64,000 bases of DNA, from NCBI GenBank assembly GCA_037043235.1, contig JAWRVZ010000040.1, positions 1,552,501 through 1,616,500 on the forward strand, read 5' to 3'. The notes beneath the pieces are model-generated. The model saw only the letters and a program-made list of their open reading frames with translations, did not search any database and was not told the origin of the DNA. Shown one piece after another: positions 45,592-60,916 of the stretch. The first letter of the stretch is position 1. Every line of letters starts with the position of its first letter. The translations under genes were made by a program, and so were the position numbers. Origin of the DNA: Rhodeus uyekii. Taxonomy: Eukaryota > Chordata > Actinopteri > Cypriniformes > Acheilognathidae.

Positions 45592-46174
45592 TGCCCGGCG
45601 AGTGCAGATTGGAAGGTTCCATTTGGATGACAGGAAGCAGGCAGATAAAGTAGAAGGTTTGGAAGTCTCTGGTTAGACTAGTTAGAGTAGATGAGTCAGG
45701 TGAGTGTTCAGACATGAACGCTAAGACCAGACGATGTGTGACTGCACAGTCAATGAATGCTGAATGGCTACAGGTTTAAGTGATTAGTACTCTGGTGACT
45801 TGGAACGAGTGGTTGCAGTGTAGAGGTCTGATCCTGAGGGTGTGGCTGTCTCTATGACACACTTCTTCGTGTGATGTCAATTTGCAGCTCAGAGATCACC
45901 AAACTTGAATTTTGGAACGCAGCAAAATGAGAAACTTTACATGAGCTTGTGTTTGCGGTCTGACACATTTGCATGAGTATGAATGGAAGGCAATGGAAAG
46001 AAAAGTGTAGTGTGACCAGCCATAGATATGCATATATACAGATGCCACATTTGACCAGCCATGTCGGCACGCCCACCATTGGAATCAAATTATGTCATTT
46101 TGTAGGCCAACTGGCACTTACCCTCATACTGATTACCTTTCCATAGGCTTTATGACTATTGTAAAAACAAGCTC
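45592..46174. other. Gypsy leader region or unrelated DNA
   Basis: Lies between the gag relic and the minus-strand LTR at 46175-46492, so it could be the gypsy leader. No primer-binding site was identified. Part (about 45860-46080) looks AT-richer and may be unrelated. Confidence 0.3.
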
Positions 46175-46492
46175 TGTGATCAACAAAGACACGGAGAGCC
46201 AGGAATGCTGCAATCAATCTTTATTAACCAAACGAAAAACAAAAAACTTTAAATATGAAACAAAACGGCACTCTCACTAGTGCAAAACTCGGGAACAAGA
46301 TCAAGGAATCGGCATCCACACACAACAAGATATCCTCAAAATAACGACAACAACTGACAGACATGTAAACAAAGGAGAGTATTTATGATGAGTACACATG
46401 AGGAACACCTGACAAGAAGTAACAAGGTAAGTGATAAACAAGACAGGTGTAAGAAGGGCAGACAGGACCCAGAAGTGAAACGAAGAGACTGT
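46175..46492 (-). mobile_element. LTR, minus orientation, perhaps the 5' LTR of the gypsy relic
   Basis: Plus-strand text runs from TGTGATCAACAAAGACACGG to GAAGAGACTGTGAC, the reverse of an LTR beginning GTCACAGTCTC as at 26063. CAATCTTTATTAACC (near 46215) reads as an AATAAAG polyA signal on the minus strand. No target duplication is clear, and the boundaries are approximate. Confidence 0.6.
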
Positions 46493-46764
46493 GACCTTTG
46501 TTCACCACATACCTTATTTCAGCCATTTAACCAGAAACCAAGTAAAAAATCCCATTGACTTCAGGATAATGGAATCGGAAATGCTAAAATGCGAACTAAT
46601 TTTTGCATTTTGGCCAACAAATTTACATACACCACTCTGATTATACAACATTGCGCAGTATCTAGTGTTGGGATTTAAATTCCCAAAGAAATGGAATAAC
46701 CTTTTGTTTGTTTGTGTTTATATGTACAGTATTAACTCAATAATTCAGGGTTTTATTATGGTCC

Positions 46765-47095
46765 TGCAACGCAGTCTTTGTTCAGGGAGGAAGGAGGCGG
46801 GAACCGGCTGACGCTTTACAACTTAATGTGCAAAATAAAACATAAATCCAAAATAAACATAATGGTGGCAGTCCCTCATGGACGACTGCCGCAAACACAC
46901 ACACACACACACAACACAGAACATAAAGTCCAGGCCTGGTCCTCTCTCGTCTTTCACTGTCGTCGCTCCTCCTTTTATCTCTCCGCTCCTCCGTGAGACT
47001 CGAGACCGGTGGCTCACAGGTGGCGCTCATTCCCAATCACGCCACCGGCTCTCGTGACGCTCCCACGGTCCCTCGACCCCGCCCTGCTCGCCACA
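46765..47095 (-). mobile_element. Solo LTR of a different family, minus orientation
   Basis: On the minus strand it begins TGTGGCGAGCAGGGCGGGG and ends CTGCGTTGCA. It is flanked by GGTCC (46760-46764) and GGTAC (47096-47100), a 4/5 target duplication. It is GC-rich compared with its surroundings and contains a CA microsatellite (46893-46912). The TGTGGCGAGCAGGG start is one I recognise from fish gypsy-type LTRs. Confidence 0.75.
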
Positions 47096-49243
47096 GGTAC
47101 TTATTTCTACTTTTACTGTGGTAACCTTTTAATGTTGTGTTTATTATTCATGTTTTATAATTGATAAAACCTGAAAGCAATAAAACATTGATAATGTTTA
47201 TTTTCTTTAGACAATAATCTATATTACTCAATATTACACAATATTATAAACGCCTATTATTAAATACTGCAACAGATTTGTTGGTGGTCCTACCTGTCGC
47301 AATGTTCCCTAATCTGCTTTCTCTTAAAAACTAAATTTGTTATCAAGGTAAAATATACAAGTTCCCAACAAAAGTATTGTTCAATATAGAACATGTTGAA
47401 GATTAGCAGACTGGCAGTCGATTCATTAAATGATAAGCCAGTTCATCACAAAAGTGTTTTATACAGCTTAATTAAGTCTCTCATCCATTGACATAAAAAG
47501 TGTATAGTCTATATCAGCAGTAGCTTTAGCCTTTAAATTTCTTTCCGGCTAAGGTTGCAGGTTTGCTTTCCAATGGCTTTGGAAAAAAACATTCCTATTC
47601 TTCACTATTCTCATAAGACCATCATTAAAACTTTGTAGATATATTTAGTTAGATTTGTTGTTTTTTTCCACTGGGGTGCTACAAAATCATGAATGTAGGC
47701 TAGTTTGTCTCTTTGTGACAAGTTAGTGACGGCATGATACATTTTGGAGCAAGCACGCTATTTGGTGGAGGATAATCTTATCAAAATAAAAGGTTAAAGC
47801 TCCAAGATTCATTTATTGACATATAATATTATATGAGTAATAGTGATATATTAGGAGTTTTAATTAGTTGGCGAAAGCATTCGCACCAAATAGTAATGCG
47901 TTTTCAAACTACAATCTGCACAACAGGAAACAGGAACTTAAAACACAGACAAACACTCACAATTTTATTCGCCTTCAGCTATTACAACTTTTGCTGGACA
48001 CAGTGCTTTTTTCCCTCCGTTCTGCCTCGGTTGGATGTAAATAACCTCCATGCAAATTGGTTTCAGTAGCCCTGAGCCGCTCTTTGCATCACTTTATTTA
48101 GCTGCTTTGAATCACTCACATCATGCCTCTTTGTTACTATTCTGTTCCACAAAAACCCCATGCTGAACAAGGGAAAATATCAGATCCCTGCCGGCCTCAA
48201 AATATTTTCTGCCTTTGCAACTTCATTCTACAATGTGATGATGACCTTCACAAGACAATAGACAACAAAGTTAATTGAAATGTGTCAAATGGTATAATGT
48301 GGCAAGAATTACTAAATTACGAGTATTACAAACTAAGAGTGTTCTTACAATGAGCACACTGAAGTTTCTTCGTTTCTGAAGAACTATGGGCTGATTTGTT
48401 TGCACTGCGCATGGGAGAACAAAATCAGCAATCAACTAAACCAAGACCACCACAAATTATCAGAAATTAGACCTAATCAGACTTTTGATGAAACTTCCAC
48501 AGACATAGCCAAGTTTTTCCAAATTTGACTGAAACCATTAAGATAAGGCCTGAAACTATTTCCTCATTCACTTCCTCTTGAAAGATTAAACAATTGGAAA
48601 GTTAATTATTGGCTGCTCTAGTACTTACTTTCATGAGCCGCTAGGTGTCACTGCTTCCTTGTTAAATGTGGGGGTTTTCTACAGCGAAACGTCATATTTG
48701 CTTGTTGAGGGTACAGTCAGAAGTCGAAATGTAAAAAAAATATATATACAAACAATTCCAGAAGCATGGTGGGGGGTGCTACTGCAGCTAACCTGACATA
48801 ATGATTAAAAAATGTGATTTTCTTTAAATGTTTAAATTTACATGAGTTATAGGAGCTCAAATTGTGAGTCGCTTTGGATAATAGCGTCTGCTAAATGAAT
48901 AAATGTAAAATGTAAATGTAAAAGTTAAGAGATTAATAAAAATCTATATATGCACTATTCATGAAATAATGTATATGGCTACAGTACTGTGTGTCTGAGC
49001 ACCAGACTCTCTCTCGCTCTTACACGATCCCTGTGTGTAAAACTAAACTAAAGTTGACTTCCGAGGGCACTGAAAGGTCTAATCATTATCAAAAAAATAG
49101 ACATACATCTAGCAACGACTTTAAATGACAATTATTTTTTAGCCCCCAGACTTTTCAGGGCTCCAAAGTTCATGGAACATTGAAAGGTAAAGATGAAAAT
49201 AAAAGGGTGATACTTTATGAATGTTTAATCCTCGCTGTACTGC

Positions 49244-49245
<2 letters not shown>
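47096..49245. other. Noncoding stretch with a LINE-tail-like motif
   Basis: About 48862-48925 reads GTGAGTCGCTTTGGATAATA, GCGTCTGCTAAATGAATAAA, then TGTAAA repeats. This is the conserved tail of fish L2-type LINE/SINE copies (family knowledge). No LINE coding sequence is attached. The rest is AT-rich without features. Confidence 0.45.
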
Positions 49246-49311
<66 letters not shown>

Positions 49312-49314
49312 TGT
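49246..49314 (+). repeat. (TG)n microsatellite
   Basis: Over 30 TG units with one TA interruption near 49305, visible directly. Confidence 0.97.
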
Positions 49315-50820
49315 TACATGAAAATAGTATACCATTATGAATTATGAAAATGAAAATGGTATGCCATTTGGACACCTTTGGCTTACTATTTTCAATACTA
49401 TAATTAGATACCCACCAATTATAATCTTGAAGAACTGAAGATGGATAGTTTATGAATTGGGACACATTATGTATCAACAGCAATACAGTATGCAACAGTA
49501 ATTGCTGGCAATTAAATATTCTTTCTGTAAGAACTCAGTCGTAAATAGAGCAATTAAAGAGAAAAAATATATGAACATATATACATGTATAAATTGTGCA
49601 AATGCTGGAAAATGCCCTGTGTGGTATAAATATGTCATGTGAGGCAAATAGTGATAAATCATTGGCTGCTAGGCCACACCAATATATTTAATAAATTTCA
49701 GTAAGTTCAGGCCATGCAGGACAACTTATTAAGATTTCGCTCTCTCGGATACACAACAAAGCAGGACTGTATCCACATGTCTACAGAACTGAGCGAAGTC
49801 TAACGGTGACCCAGCAGAAGCTTGCTCTCCTGCTGTGGAGAGGACACATGGCTGCGGGTTCTCTGTGCTTGAGTTCCAGAGCTTTGCTCGGGTCACACAT
49901 TTCTGGAGGCTGCTTCCCTGACAACTGCCAACAAAGGGGGCATTGAAGAGAGGCACTTTGATGCCTAATCTACATGCGTTTGTACAGAGAAACCGGAGCC
50001 GCGTTAAAGGAAACAGGTGCAACTAATTACAATGCTCTACAGTCCTTTCTCTTTCCTTCTCGCTCTCTATTCCTTTCCCTTTGTATTTATCGCTCTCCCT
50101 TTCATACGTTGACTATAACAGAGGCCTCAGAGCGAAAGGAGTTAGAAGCACAAATGTTAGGGCACATAGAGGGCGCAGTCTCACGCACACCAGACATCAA
50201 AGCTGGCCACTTAAAAACATTCCATGACACTGCTGGCTTGCCCTGCTCACCAACGTGAAGTTGGCTGTTATTGAATAGCTTGATTTAACCTGTTGCCAAG
50301 TTAAATTAACCCACTTTAGTTTCTCTCTTTTCAAAGTCTTGACCTCTGTCAGAAAAGTCAAATATGTAAAACAAGACTGCTGAGCATACATGAGCCTCGC
50401 AATGAAAGTTTAGCTTGGAATATCCAGATGCTTGCCATCTTTTCCACACTAGTTGCTCATTAGAAATACCCAAAATATGAAATAGCACCGAGAGGAAATA
50501 AAAAACTAAGACTGTCACAATAGGGGTGTCTAGATTCTTTTTTGACAGTCCTAGCTCACAGTTCCCTATTTCAAGTTTTATTTATGCTTGGTTTCCCCAA
50601 ATATATGGGCAAAATTCACACCGCATAAATTAGTAAAATAATAATAGTATGGCCTGGTTTCACAGAAAAGGCTTAGATTAAGCCAGGATTAGGCCTTGGT
50701 TCATATCTTTTATAAACATGCTTTAGATAAAAACAGTACTGGTATGCATCTTGAAGTATTGTATTTTAAACCCAGGGGTATATGGTGGTATATACCATTT
50801 ATATTGTGATTGCATTAAAG
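49315..50820. other. Noncoding stretch, partly GC-richer
   Basis: Positions 49725-50040 are more GC-balanced and non-repetitive. The open frames on both strands lack recognisable domains. It may be unique or conserved noncoding DNA, and no claim beyond that is possible. Confidence 0.3.
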
Positions 50821-51745
50821 CAGTGGTTCTCAAATGGGGGGGCATGGAGGGGGGGGGGGGGGGGGGGCACGCATGATCCTGGGGAACATGCTTTTTTTTT
50901 GCCTGGGAGGTTTATTTGCACTGAACAAGAGCAGCAGATATGAAGTTGAGATAACAATCCCTTCACCCTTTGACGTGTAGAATCACACTTGTGTTCATAT
51001 GTGTCACGTGATCAACCGCTAAATTCACACGTGTTTCCACGTGATATCTGGCACTGATCCAGAAAAAGACGCTCAGAGCTTGTCATTTATCATAACACTT
51101 CCGTGTTTTCAACCACATAAGGTTTCTTTTAGGTTTCAAACATTTAAATAGTCATAAGTACTGGCAAAAGAATACATTTATACTTTGAAAAATACACACG
51201 GATGTCTATAAAAAGAGGAAATAGCAATCCATTAAATTACAAGCTGACAAGGTTTTTTATTCACATCAGATACACATTTTATTGGTAACTATAAACTTCA
51301 CTCTATTCTTCTCCCACTTCACTGGCCACTTATACTTCAGAAGAAGTGACTGAATTGACGTGTTGTAAATCAGACAGATCAGATTATCTTCTCCGCAAAC
51401 GAACACAGCGGCGCTGGTCGCGCTTCACAGATCAACAAACATGATCATTATAAAAAATTAAGCGACAAAACACATTCTCTTCCACATATCTGAGAATCTG
51501 AATATCAGGTAGTTGATAACAGAGCCAGAGACTATTTTGAATAAAAAAGAAAAAACTAAATAAATGTGATACATCTATCATACAGCGCTTTTTGTGACTG
51601 CGGTATATCAAGTGACAAGCATGAGGCATCGCCATGGAAACAATAAGGCGCAAGTTCCAAAATGGGGGGGGGGGGGGGGGGGGGGGGGAGGTGTTGGGGG
51701 CGAAATGTTTACCTCTTCCTAGGGGGGCGTGACAGAAAATAGCCA
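50821..51745 (+). mobile_element. hAT-like non-autonomous element with poly-G tracts
   Basis: It starts CAGTGGTTCTCAAATGGGGG, a hAT-type end. The first 500 bp match 11160-11689 in reverse. Two G-runs (about 50848-50867 and 51664-51688) sit just inside the two ends. The right side reads GGGGGGCGTGACAGAAAATAG, after which the expected TTTGAGAACCACTG is not found, so the right terminus is lost or decayed. No transposase is recognised. Confidence 0.65.
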
Positions 51746-54700
51746 AAGCAAATTATTTAAATATTATCTGAATACATTTAGCTACATATTTGCCATGTTA
51801 TACTTGCAATGAAATGAGGATATACATTTTTCAAATAAGTGAAATAAATAATTAAATATCATTCTAAATCAATGTGTAAAAACTTTATTAAACACATTTA
51901 CTGAATATAAGATGTTAATTTTGACACTTTAAAAAAAAATTCTTCAGTTTAAAACCATTTGCAATATGTTTATTAATATGTTAAATGTGTTAGTTTTGTT
52001 CAAATAAACTGAGAAAAAATGCAACTCAACTTGACAGCCAGTGAACATAGTGTATTTTCGTTAGGAAACAGGAAACACGGAGCACTTGTACATTTTGAAT
52101 AACATGGGGATGAGTAAATGATGTGCAAATAATCTGAGTCACATGAAAAAAAAGTCCAAGTGACCAGATTTATGCATGTGAATTAGTGATTTCTGCCAGT
52201 GTAATTACAATTGATAAAACAATAATGATTAATTACGTAAAAAGAGAAAAAAGGAAGTTGCATTGAAAATCCACCTGTCAGATTTTGGGCTTGATGCTTT
52301 TGGTTGTGATTAACAGTGACCCTCGATATGACCCTTTGCTCTCAGGCAGATGTGAACACTCAGGTGATCATTCACTCATACAACAGCATTACGAGCCAAT
52401 GATTCAATCTCTGGTGTCATTTTGCTTACATCTCCAGAGCCTGCAGTGATCCTCCAGCTGGAGTAAGCTGAGATGCTTTCAGTGTTTCCCCATCTTTTCC
52501 TTTGAATAAAGAGGTGTGACTTACCTGAGTGACAAAGGTTCTGGGTGTCAGGTTCAGACTGTGAACTAACCCCTGTATTTTGTAGCTGCAAACAGCCTTG
52601 ACCAGTAAGATAATATAACTGATGCTAGCAGCAGGAACAATTAGGATGGGGAGGAGACATCAAAACCTATGCGTATCATTGACTACAATCTGAAAAGCGA
52701 CCAAATCAGAGCAGCTTGGAGCACAGACAGGTGTCTCAAATCAAAGCTGCTTTCTTTCTGAGGACTGCATGCTCAGAATAGCTTCAGAAAAAAGCACTGT
52801 GAAATCTGACCAGTTAGTTGGGTGATTTTTCTTGCAAACAGAGTAAAGAAAAGTTTGTGAAGACGAGAGTTGAAGGAGATTTCTGCACTTGTGTCCTGAT
52901 CTTACTAGGATCCCTGACTGTTTATTAGAAGCAGAGGATATAAATTTGGAGCCTTATTTATGCCAGAGCATTTTATTTCCCAGCATTCTCCTGCTCTCTT
53001 TGACAGCAGGAATTTGATGCTGAGGCAAATGGCCAAATCCGTAAAGATAAATCACCTACAAATGTAAGGTACTTGGAAACATAATGCATAATGGCTGGAA
53101 GAGAGTAGCTGGCAATCTGTAGCAGACCTCAAAATCACTTACAGATTTTAGAAAACAAGGATATAAGCTGACCTTACCGATTTGTGAACTGGAGCGTATT
53201 TTCATTTTGGTGGCAGGTCATTTTGTGGCCGTAACAAAGCGACAGCATGGCCACTTCGCTTTAAGATCTATTTATAACGTAATGCTGCACACAACATGCC
53301 CGTCATCAGCAAACCGCCGACTAACCACCGCTCCCAAACGACTGATAGACACACTGTGTAAATCACTGTCTCCACTTCAGGATGTGGATACAAACCACAA
53401 GGGGCCATCAACTGGCCACACTCAAATGCGACTTTGTTTTTAGTATTGTGGGCTGACATTTCCCCTGAGCTCTCTCTGAGGATCATACTTGCCTACTATC
53501 TGAAACTGGACAGTGAAGTCATTGTAAATCACTCAAAAGTGTAAACCTCTGCCTCAAGCGTGGGTCAGACAGAGCATGACTTACGTTCTCATCAGTGCTG
53601 GGTCGAGTCCAGTGTATAACGTACGCTTCATATTTTGCACACTGACTGATTAAGTAGAGCATTAGAGAGAGGAATGCAGGTCTCAGTTTGGGTCCCTGGA
53701 GGAACAGGGAAGAGGAGGTAGAGGTTGGGTCGGGGTAGGATTAGGGGTGCAACACACTTCCAGCCAAACTTCCCTCTCAGGTTTACTTGGACGTCTTGGA
53801 CTTCTGCTATTGCAATGTTGAAATACTCAGTCTGGCTGTTGTATAAATACTAGAAAAACTACAATGTGGCTTATATGCACAGACAACTTTACACCTCAGG
53901 CCTATAATATTAACCTGTTACAAACATGATCCCCATCTCTAAGCCATGTCACACTGGGGAAACTTAACACTGAATATTCATCAATTGTATTAATTATTTT
54001 AAGGCTGCTGTTCAATAAATAAATAATGTCAAAGAATAAATATTTTGTAGAGAATATTTAACTATTTGTTTTCACTATATAAATAGAAATTTATGCATAA
54101 AAATATATAGCTGCATTTGTATTTTATGCCTTAATATTTGGAAGTCTGTGGTAACCTCTGTGGAGTGTATGGTGTGTATCTAGTAAAAAAACACATATAT
54201 ACACCTTAGGAGACAGGATTCAACATGAATGTTGTGTAAATGGATGTCCCTTAGTGCCCCCCGTGTACCACCTGAGAAAGCAGTATTTTCCATTTTTCAG
54301 GCACAGCCATAGTTTATTTATTTGTCTGGGAAAGAACTAAGTGGTGTTTATGGGGGGGGGCGGGGTGCTTGACTGACATGTCCAGTGTTCTGTTGGAAGT
54401 TAAATGCATTTACTGTTCTCTCCTCTCACACAAAGTGAGGGCTACGATGATCCTAATGCACCTGAGAGCCCGACAATGGGCTGGCTTATAGCTCCGGCAG
54501 AAGGTCTTCCTGCACCCCAGACACAGTCTCCTTTGTCCATTAACCTGCCAACGGCAGGCCACTTGTCTCTCTGATCAAGTGTAAGAGGTTGGAGGGGACA
54601 GAATGACAATAAAACACACCAGTGTTCAAGTCGTGTATACATAATGCCAGACTTTGCTCTTGTTTGGGTATTCCTCTTCCATTATTCTTACATTTGTAAG

Positions 54701-57700
54701 GAGGGCTGTTGTTCTCACATCATAGCAAATGAAGATGCTTTTGCAAGGATGCGTCTCTGACAAGAGCAGTACATTTGTTTGTTGTTTTCTCCCTCACTAC
54801 AAGGTGTTAGTTGAGAAAATCAATTCAGGTTGCTCAGTCTAAGAGTTCTTGAGTGCTCATTCAAATCAGTTAAATGAAGAGAGACTGCGAGTGTGTGTTG
54901 GTGTGAGCCAAAGTAAAAAGCAATAATTGCCGCGTTCAAAGACAAATGACTAAATCTGCTCACCCAAGATAAATAAATGTTGGTTAAAGCTTTTAGCCTA
55001 GTAAGTTAATAACCTTTGTTTTACAGTTCGAATAGTGCAGAATTAATCGTAGGAATATAAATGTTGTACCACACCTCATGTTCCAAACAGTGAGCCGTAT
55101 TCTTTCATTCCCTCCACCCCATCAAAATCAGTTCAAACAAAAAGATTAAAAAAAGACCTTACACCAACATAACATTTATTACTGCGGTATGAATTTGGTC
55201 AGGGCCATTTCATAGCCACATCTGCAACTAATCCGTAACCTGCTGGGATTTGTAAATAGAGTACAGTGAAGAGTTTGTTCCACTAATGCATTATAAACAT
55301 AGAGGACGGATCAGGGCCTTTGAGTTTAGGGTTACATTCAATATGGAACCGGATGCTTCACTAATGTAACACTTTGCACATGGTTCTGCATTTTAAAATG
55401 AATCATTTTCCACTGAAATTCTGCTGTCCTTTTGCACAAAACAGAAAGAACGTTGTCGTCTCATTTCATAAATTTGCTGTTTTCAGAAATAGGAGTACGA
55501 AGGAAATTTGACAGTCACATAAATTCTTCCTTTTCTCTCTCTTTTTCCCTCTCTGTTTCTCTCAGTGTTTTTCTTGAAGGTCCTGCTTAAATGGACAGCA
55601 GGAGCATTAATCACAGCTGTTACTGCAGACAAACAAGGAAATTCACTTTTCGACCACGGTAACAGCACAGTCGCCTCTGCCCTGTTCTGCTGTCTTAATG
55701 AAAGCTTTATCTTGTTAAACCACCAGCAAAACCAGCCTCTGAGAGTCGATCGGCACCTCTTTGCCCCTGAAATCTGTAATGTCTTGAACAACTTGTGTGA
55801 ATATTCTATATAGTGAAAGGCTCTCCACCCTTTTCGCTGTCTATTTCATGGTTTCTCTAATTCTGCACTCAGGTTAAAGGCCATTTTCTCATGCAGCTCA
55901 AAAACGTCAGCTCAAACAAGACACACCGCAATGAGAGTTTAAAGGACATCAAAATTGGTCTGCTGTCATCAAGGGTCTGTCTTATCCCTATTTGCCTTTC
56001 TCCAACCGATCCATCAACAAAGTCTGATCAAAAAGGGATACCGTGTCTTCCAGCATTCCTTATTCCCGGAGATGAGTGTCCCTGACTGTCCCTCTGCCAC
56101 CACTTCCTGTCAGCCAAGCCTGAAACAAAGACCTTCTCTCTCGAACTCATTTTCTGCTCCTTCTCTCTCTCTCTCACTCGCTCTCTATAAGCCTGAGAAT
56201 TGGGCATGAAATGCAACACATATTTATGAGATTATCTACTGTCTCGTGTTTCATTTCCATGTACGAAAGGAGAACATTTTTCATTCCCTCTGAGTGAAAA
56301 CATGTGAAAAGGACAAAATGATTTTTGTGCTGTTGTTGTCCTCAGATCTCCAAGGGGAAGTTAATTCACATTGATCTTGTTTTGAACTAAGGCACTTCCC
56401 CCCAATACCATTAGAATGATAACAGCCTAAAATAATTCTCCTATCCCACCTCCCTCCCAACACGTACATACAAACACGCGCGCACAAACAATCCGTATAG
56501 AGATAATCCCAAGAGATGGATGTGCACAAAAACAGCCCAAAATGAAAAGGTCACTGAATTCAAAGCCGATTCAAAATGAAGCAAGCAAGGATGTCAGTAT
56601 GAAATGCAGCACAAGACTTCTTTGTCTTCTGAACAGCGAGTTGACACAAGAGGAGTGATCAGAGGATGACTCTGTGAGGGGGAAACGTGCCCTGAAGCAG
56701 AAGCAAGAGAGGGGGTTAGCATTAGAAAGGCCTAAACTATTTGTTTTAGTTTTGCATTGCTAAAACCATGACATTTACAAGATTTTCACTTGCTCTAAGA
56801 ACTCTCTTCTCACCACAGTCAGAAGTAACAAATAAAACTACATGTGAATTAAAGCGTTTCATTTTCCTACAGCTGTAACACACCAAACAGACATTGCAGA
56901 TCACATGGGTGTATTCCATGTAGCCAATAACCTGAGAGGTCAAAAAAGAGGGAGAATGACCATGTTTGTGCAGCGTTTTTGTCACTTCACAGGTTCAAGC
57001 TTTGCCAATGAGTGAAAGAGTTCATTAGCAATCTAGCACTGTTATGAAACTGCCCAGAGGAAAAGTGTATTGCTCAGTAGTTGCTTTTCGTAAACTCACA
57101 AGACCGATTTGAGATTCTGAAATATTTCTAATTTAAGGATCAGCAATTTTTTAAGAAAGTTCTGAGAGAAAGGAGTCCAACATGAGGATGGACTGTGAGA
57201 AACATGGGAGATCTGTTTGGATGGGCTGTGAGAAACATGTGAGATCTGTTTATTGTCCTGCATAGGTTATTATTAATATTATTATTATAGTATGCCATTG
57301 GGGGTTTTCAGATTTAATGGGCAGGACAGTAGGGGAGAAACAGGAAACAATGTGAGGAATGAGAAGGGAACAGGCGCAGGAAAGTACCTTTAGCTGTTAC
57401 TCAAACTCGTGCTGTCTGAGATGCATTTGTGTGTCGATATGTATTACAGTTAATATGTCAATATGTATATAAAACAGTTTATTCTTTCTTTTTCTTTTTT
57501 TTTACAATCGCTAAAAAGTGTTTTTTAAAGCACTTTTTCTAAACCGTTACCATGGCAAACACCTAACACACAGTTAGCCAAAGAGTTAATTTTATGCCCC
57601 AAACCATATTTTGTCAAATACATACAAACTGTACATTTCAAAAAGCTAAAAAACTTTTTTATAAATATACAAATCTATCAAAACAAGGCAAAACTGATTC

Positions 57701-57901
57701 AAAATTGAATCAATCTGTCAAAAGACCAGCATTAGTTTTCTATCAAACATGAGCAAATAGTTAATCATTGTGCAATGACTATCAAAATATTAATATTGAT
57801 TTATATAATGTACAGTTGAAAAATAATGAGGAAGTAACAGAATTGCTCAGGGAAACCACTAGTCAAATTTGTCTCCCATGCAGAACTGCTTAGACTATAG
57901 C

Positions 57902-57905
<4 letters not shown>
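51746..57905. other. Long repeat-poor noncoding stretch
   Basis: Six kilobases with no recognised transposon ends, which is unusual for this window. Blocks at 52960-53040, 54425-54620 and 55560-55800 are non-repetitive and compositionally balanced, with no splice-supported exons. In vertebrates the HS2ST1-LMO4 interval is gene-poor, and such blocks could be regulatory; that is inference only. There is a poly-G tract near 54352. Confidence 0.3.

Positions 57906-57962
<57 letters not shown>
57906..57962 (+). repeat. (CT)n microsatellite
   Basis: About 28 perfect CT units, visible directly. Confidence 0.97.
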
Positions 57963-59848
<1,886 letters not shown>

Positions 59849-60149
59849 TTAAAGGAATAGTTTACCCCAAAATTTTAATTTGTCATCATTTACTCACCCT
59901 TATGTTGTTCCAAACCTGTATGAGATTCTTTCTTCTGTGTTCAAAAGAAAGAAACTCACATACAGGCTTTGAAAAACATACGGGTGAGCAAATGATTACA
60001 GAATAAAAATGTTTTGGTGAACTACAGTGGAGTTCACTTATCTCGAGTCACGGTTAACTCGCCAATACTATTATGTCGACTTTTTTGAAGTGGAACCGCC
60101 ATTTGCCTTAGCATTTTCTTTTGGGTTATGTCAATTCTGTTATGTTGCC

Positions 60150-60492
60150 TGTCACGGTCATGTCACGTCTAGCACTTCCGGGTTTCCCCGTGTCTCCCCA
60201 TTCCTTCCCACGCCTGTCTTGTTAGTCATTACCCCGTTAATTATGTCAGCTGTTTCCCATTTGCCCTCGTGTTTTTATATCTCCCTCATGTTCCCTGTGT
60301 CGGGGTGGATGATTTTCAGTGTTCTTAGTGCCGTTAGAGTGTGTTGATGTATCTCCCGAGTTTCTGAGTTTGCACCATCGCGTGCGTTTTCTGTTTGTAG
60401 TTTAAAGTGTTTTGTGTTAATAAATCCGTCAGCAGTATCTCCAGTGTCTCCTCGTCTGTCTCTGCAACGCACACAGCACCCAGCGCGTGACA
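60150..60492 (+). repeat. 5' LTR
   Basis: 343 bp, from TGTCACGGTCATGTCACG to CCCAGCGCGTGACA. It contains a TTAATAAATCC polyA signal near 60418. It differs from the 3' LTR only around GTTTTTATATC (2 bp longer, with a substitution) and at one G/A position (CCTCGTCTG against CCTCATCTG). Confidence 0.95.
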
Positions 60493-60916
60493 GAATCATC
60501 CACCGGGTTTGTCACCCCCAAAGGACTTCACCGGCGAAATGGATTATTTTCGTCAGAGAGAAGCTGAGCTTCAACTGCTGGCTTCCCGGCAAAGTGGCCG
60601 CCGCCTTGAGGACTATGTGCGGGAATTTATTGATCTCACGCACCTGGTGAAATGGGACGATGTGTTTTTGAATTCCCTATTCGAACGAGGGCTAGACACC
60701 ATGACCCTCCGGAGCCTTGAAGGAACAAGATTCTCATTGAGTGACAACATCAACCTCATATTATGGCTCAATGGATCCGACTTCAAGGTCGAGGAGGCGT
60801 CCGAACCATCGTTCTCGATCGCCGTATCCGAGCCATCGCTCCCGAGCTCCACGACCGGTGCCACGCCCCCGAGCCGCTGCCGCCGTCGTAAACGGGGTAA
60901 GAGGAGCGGCCATCGC

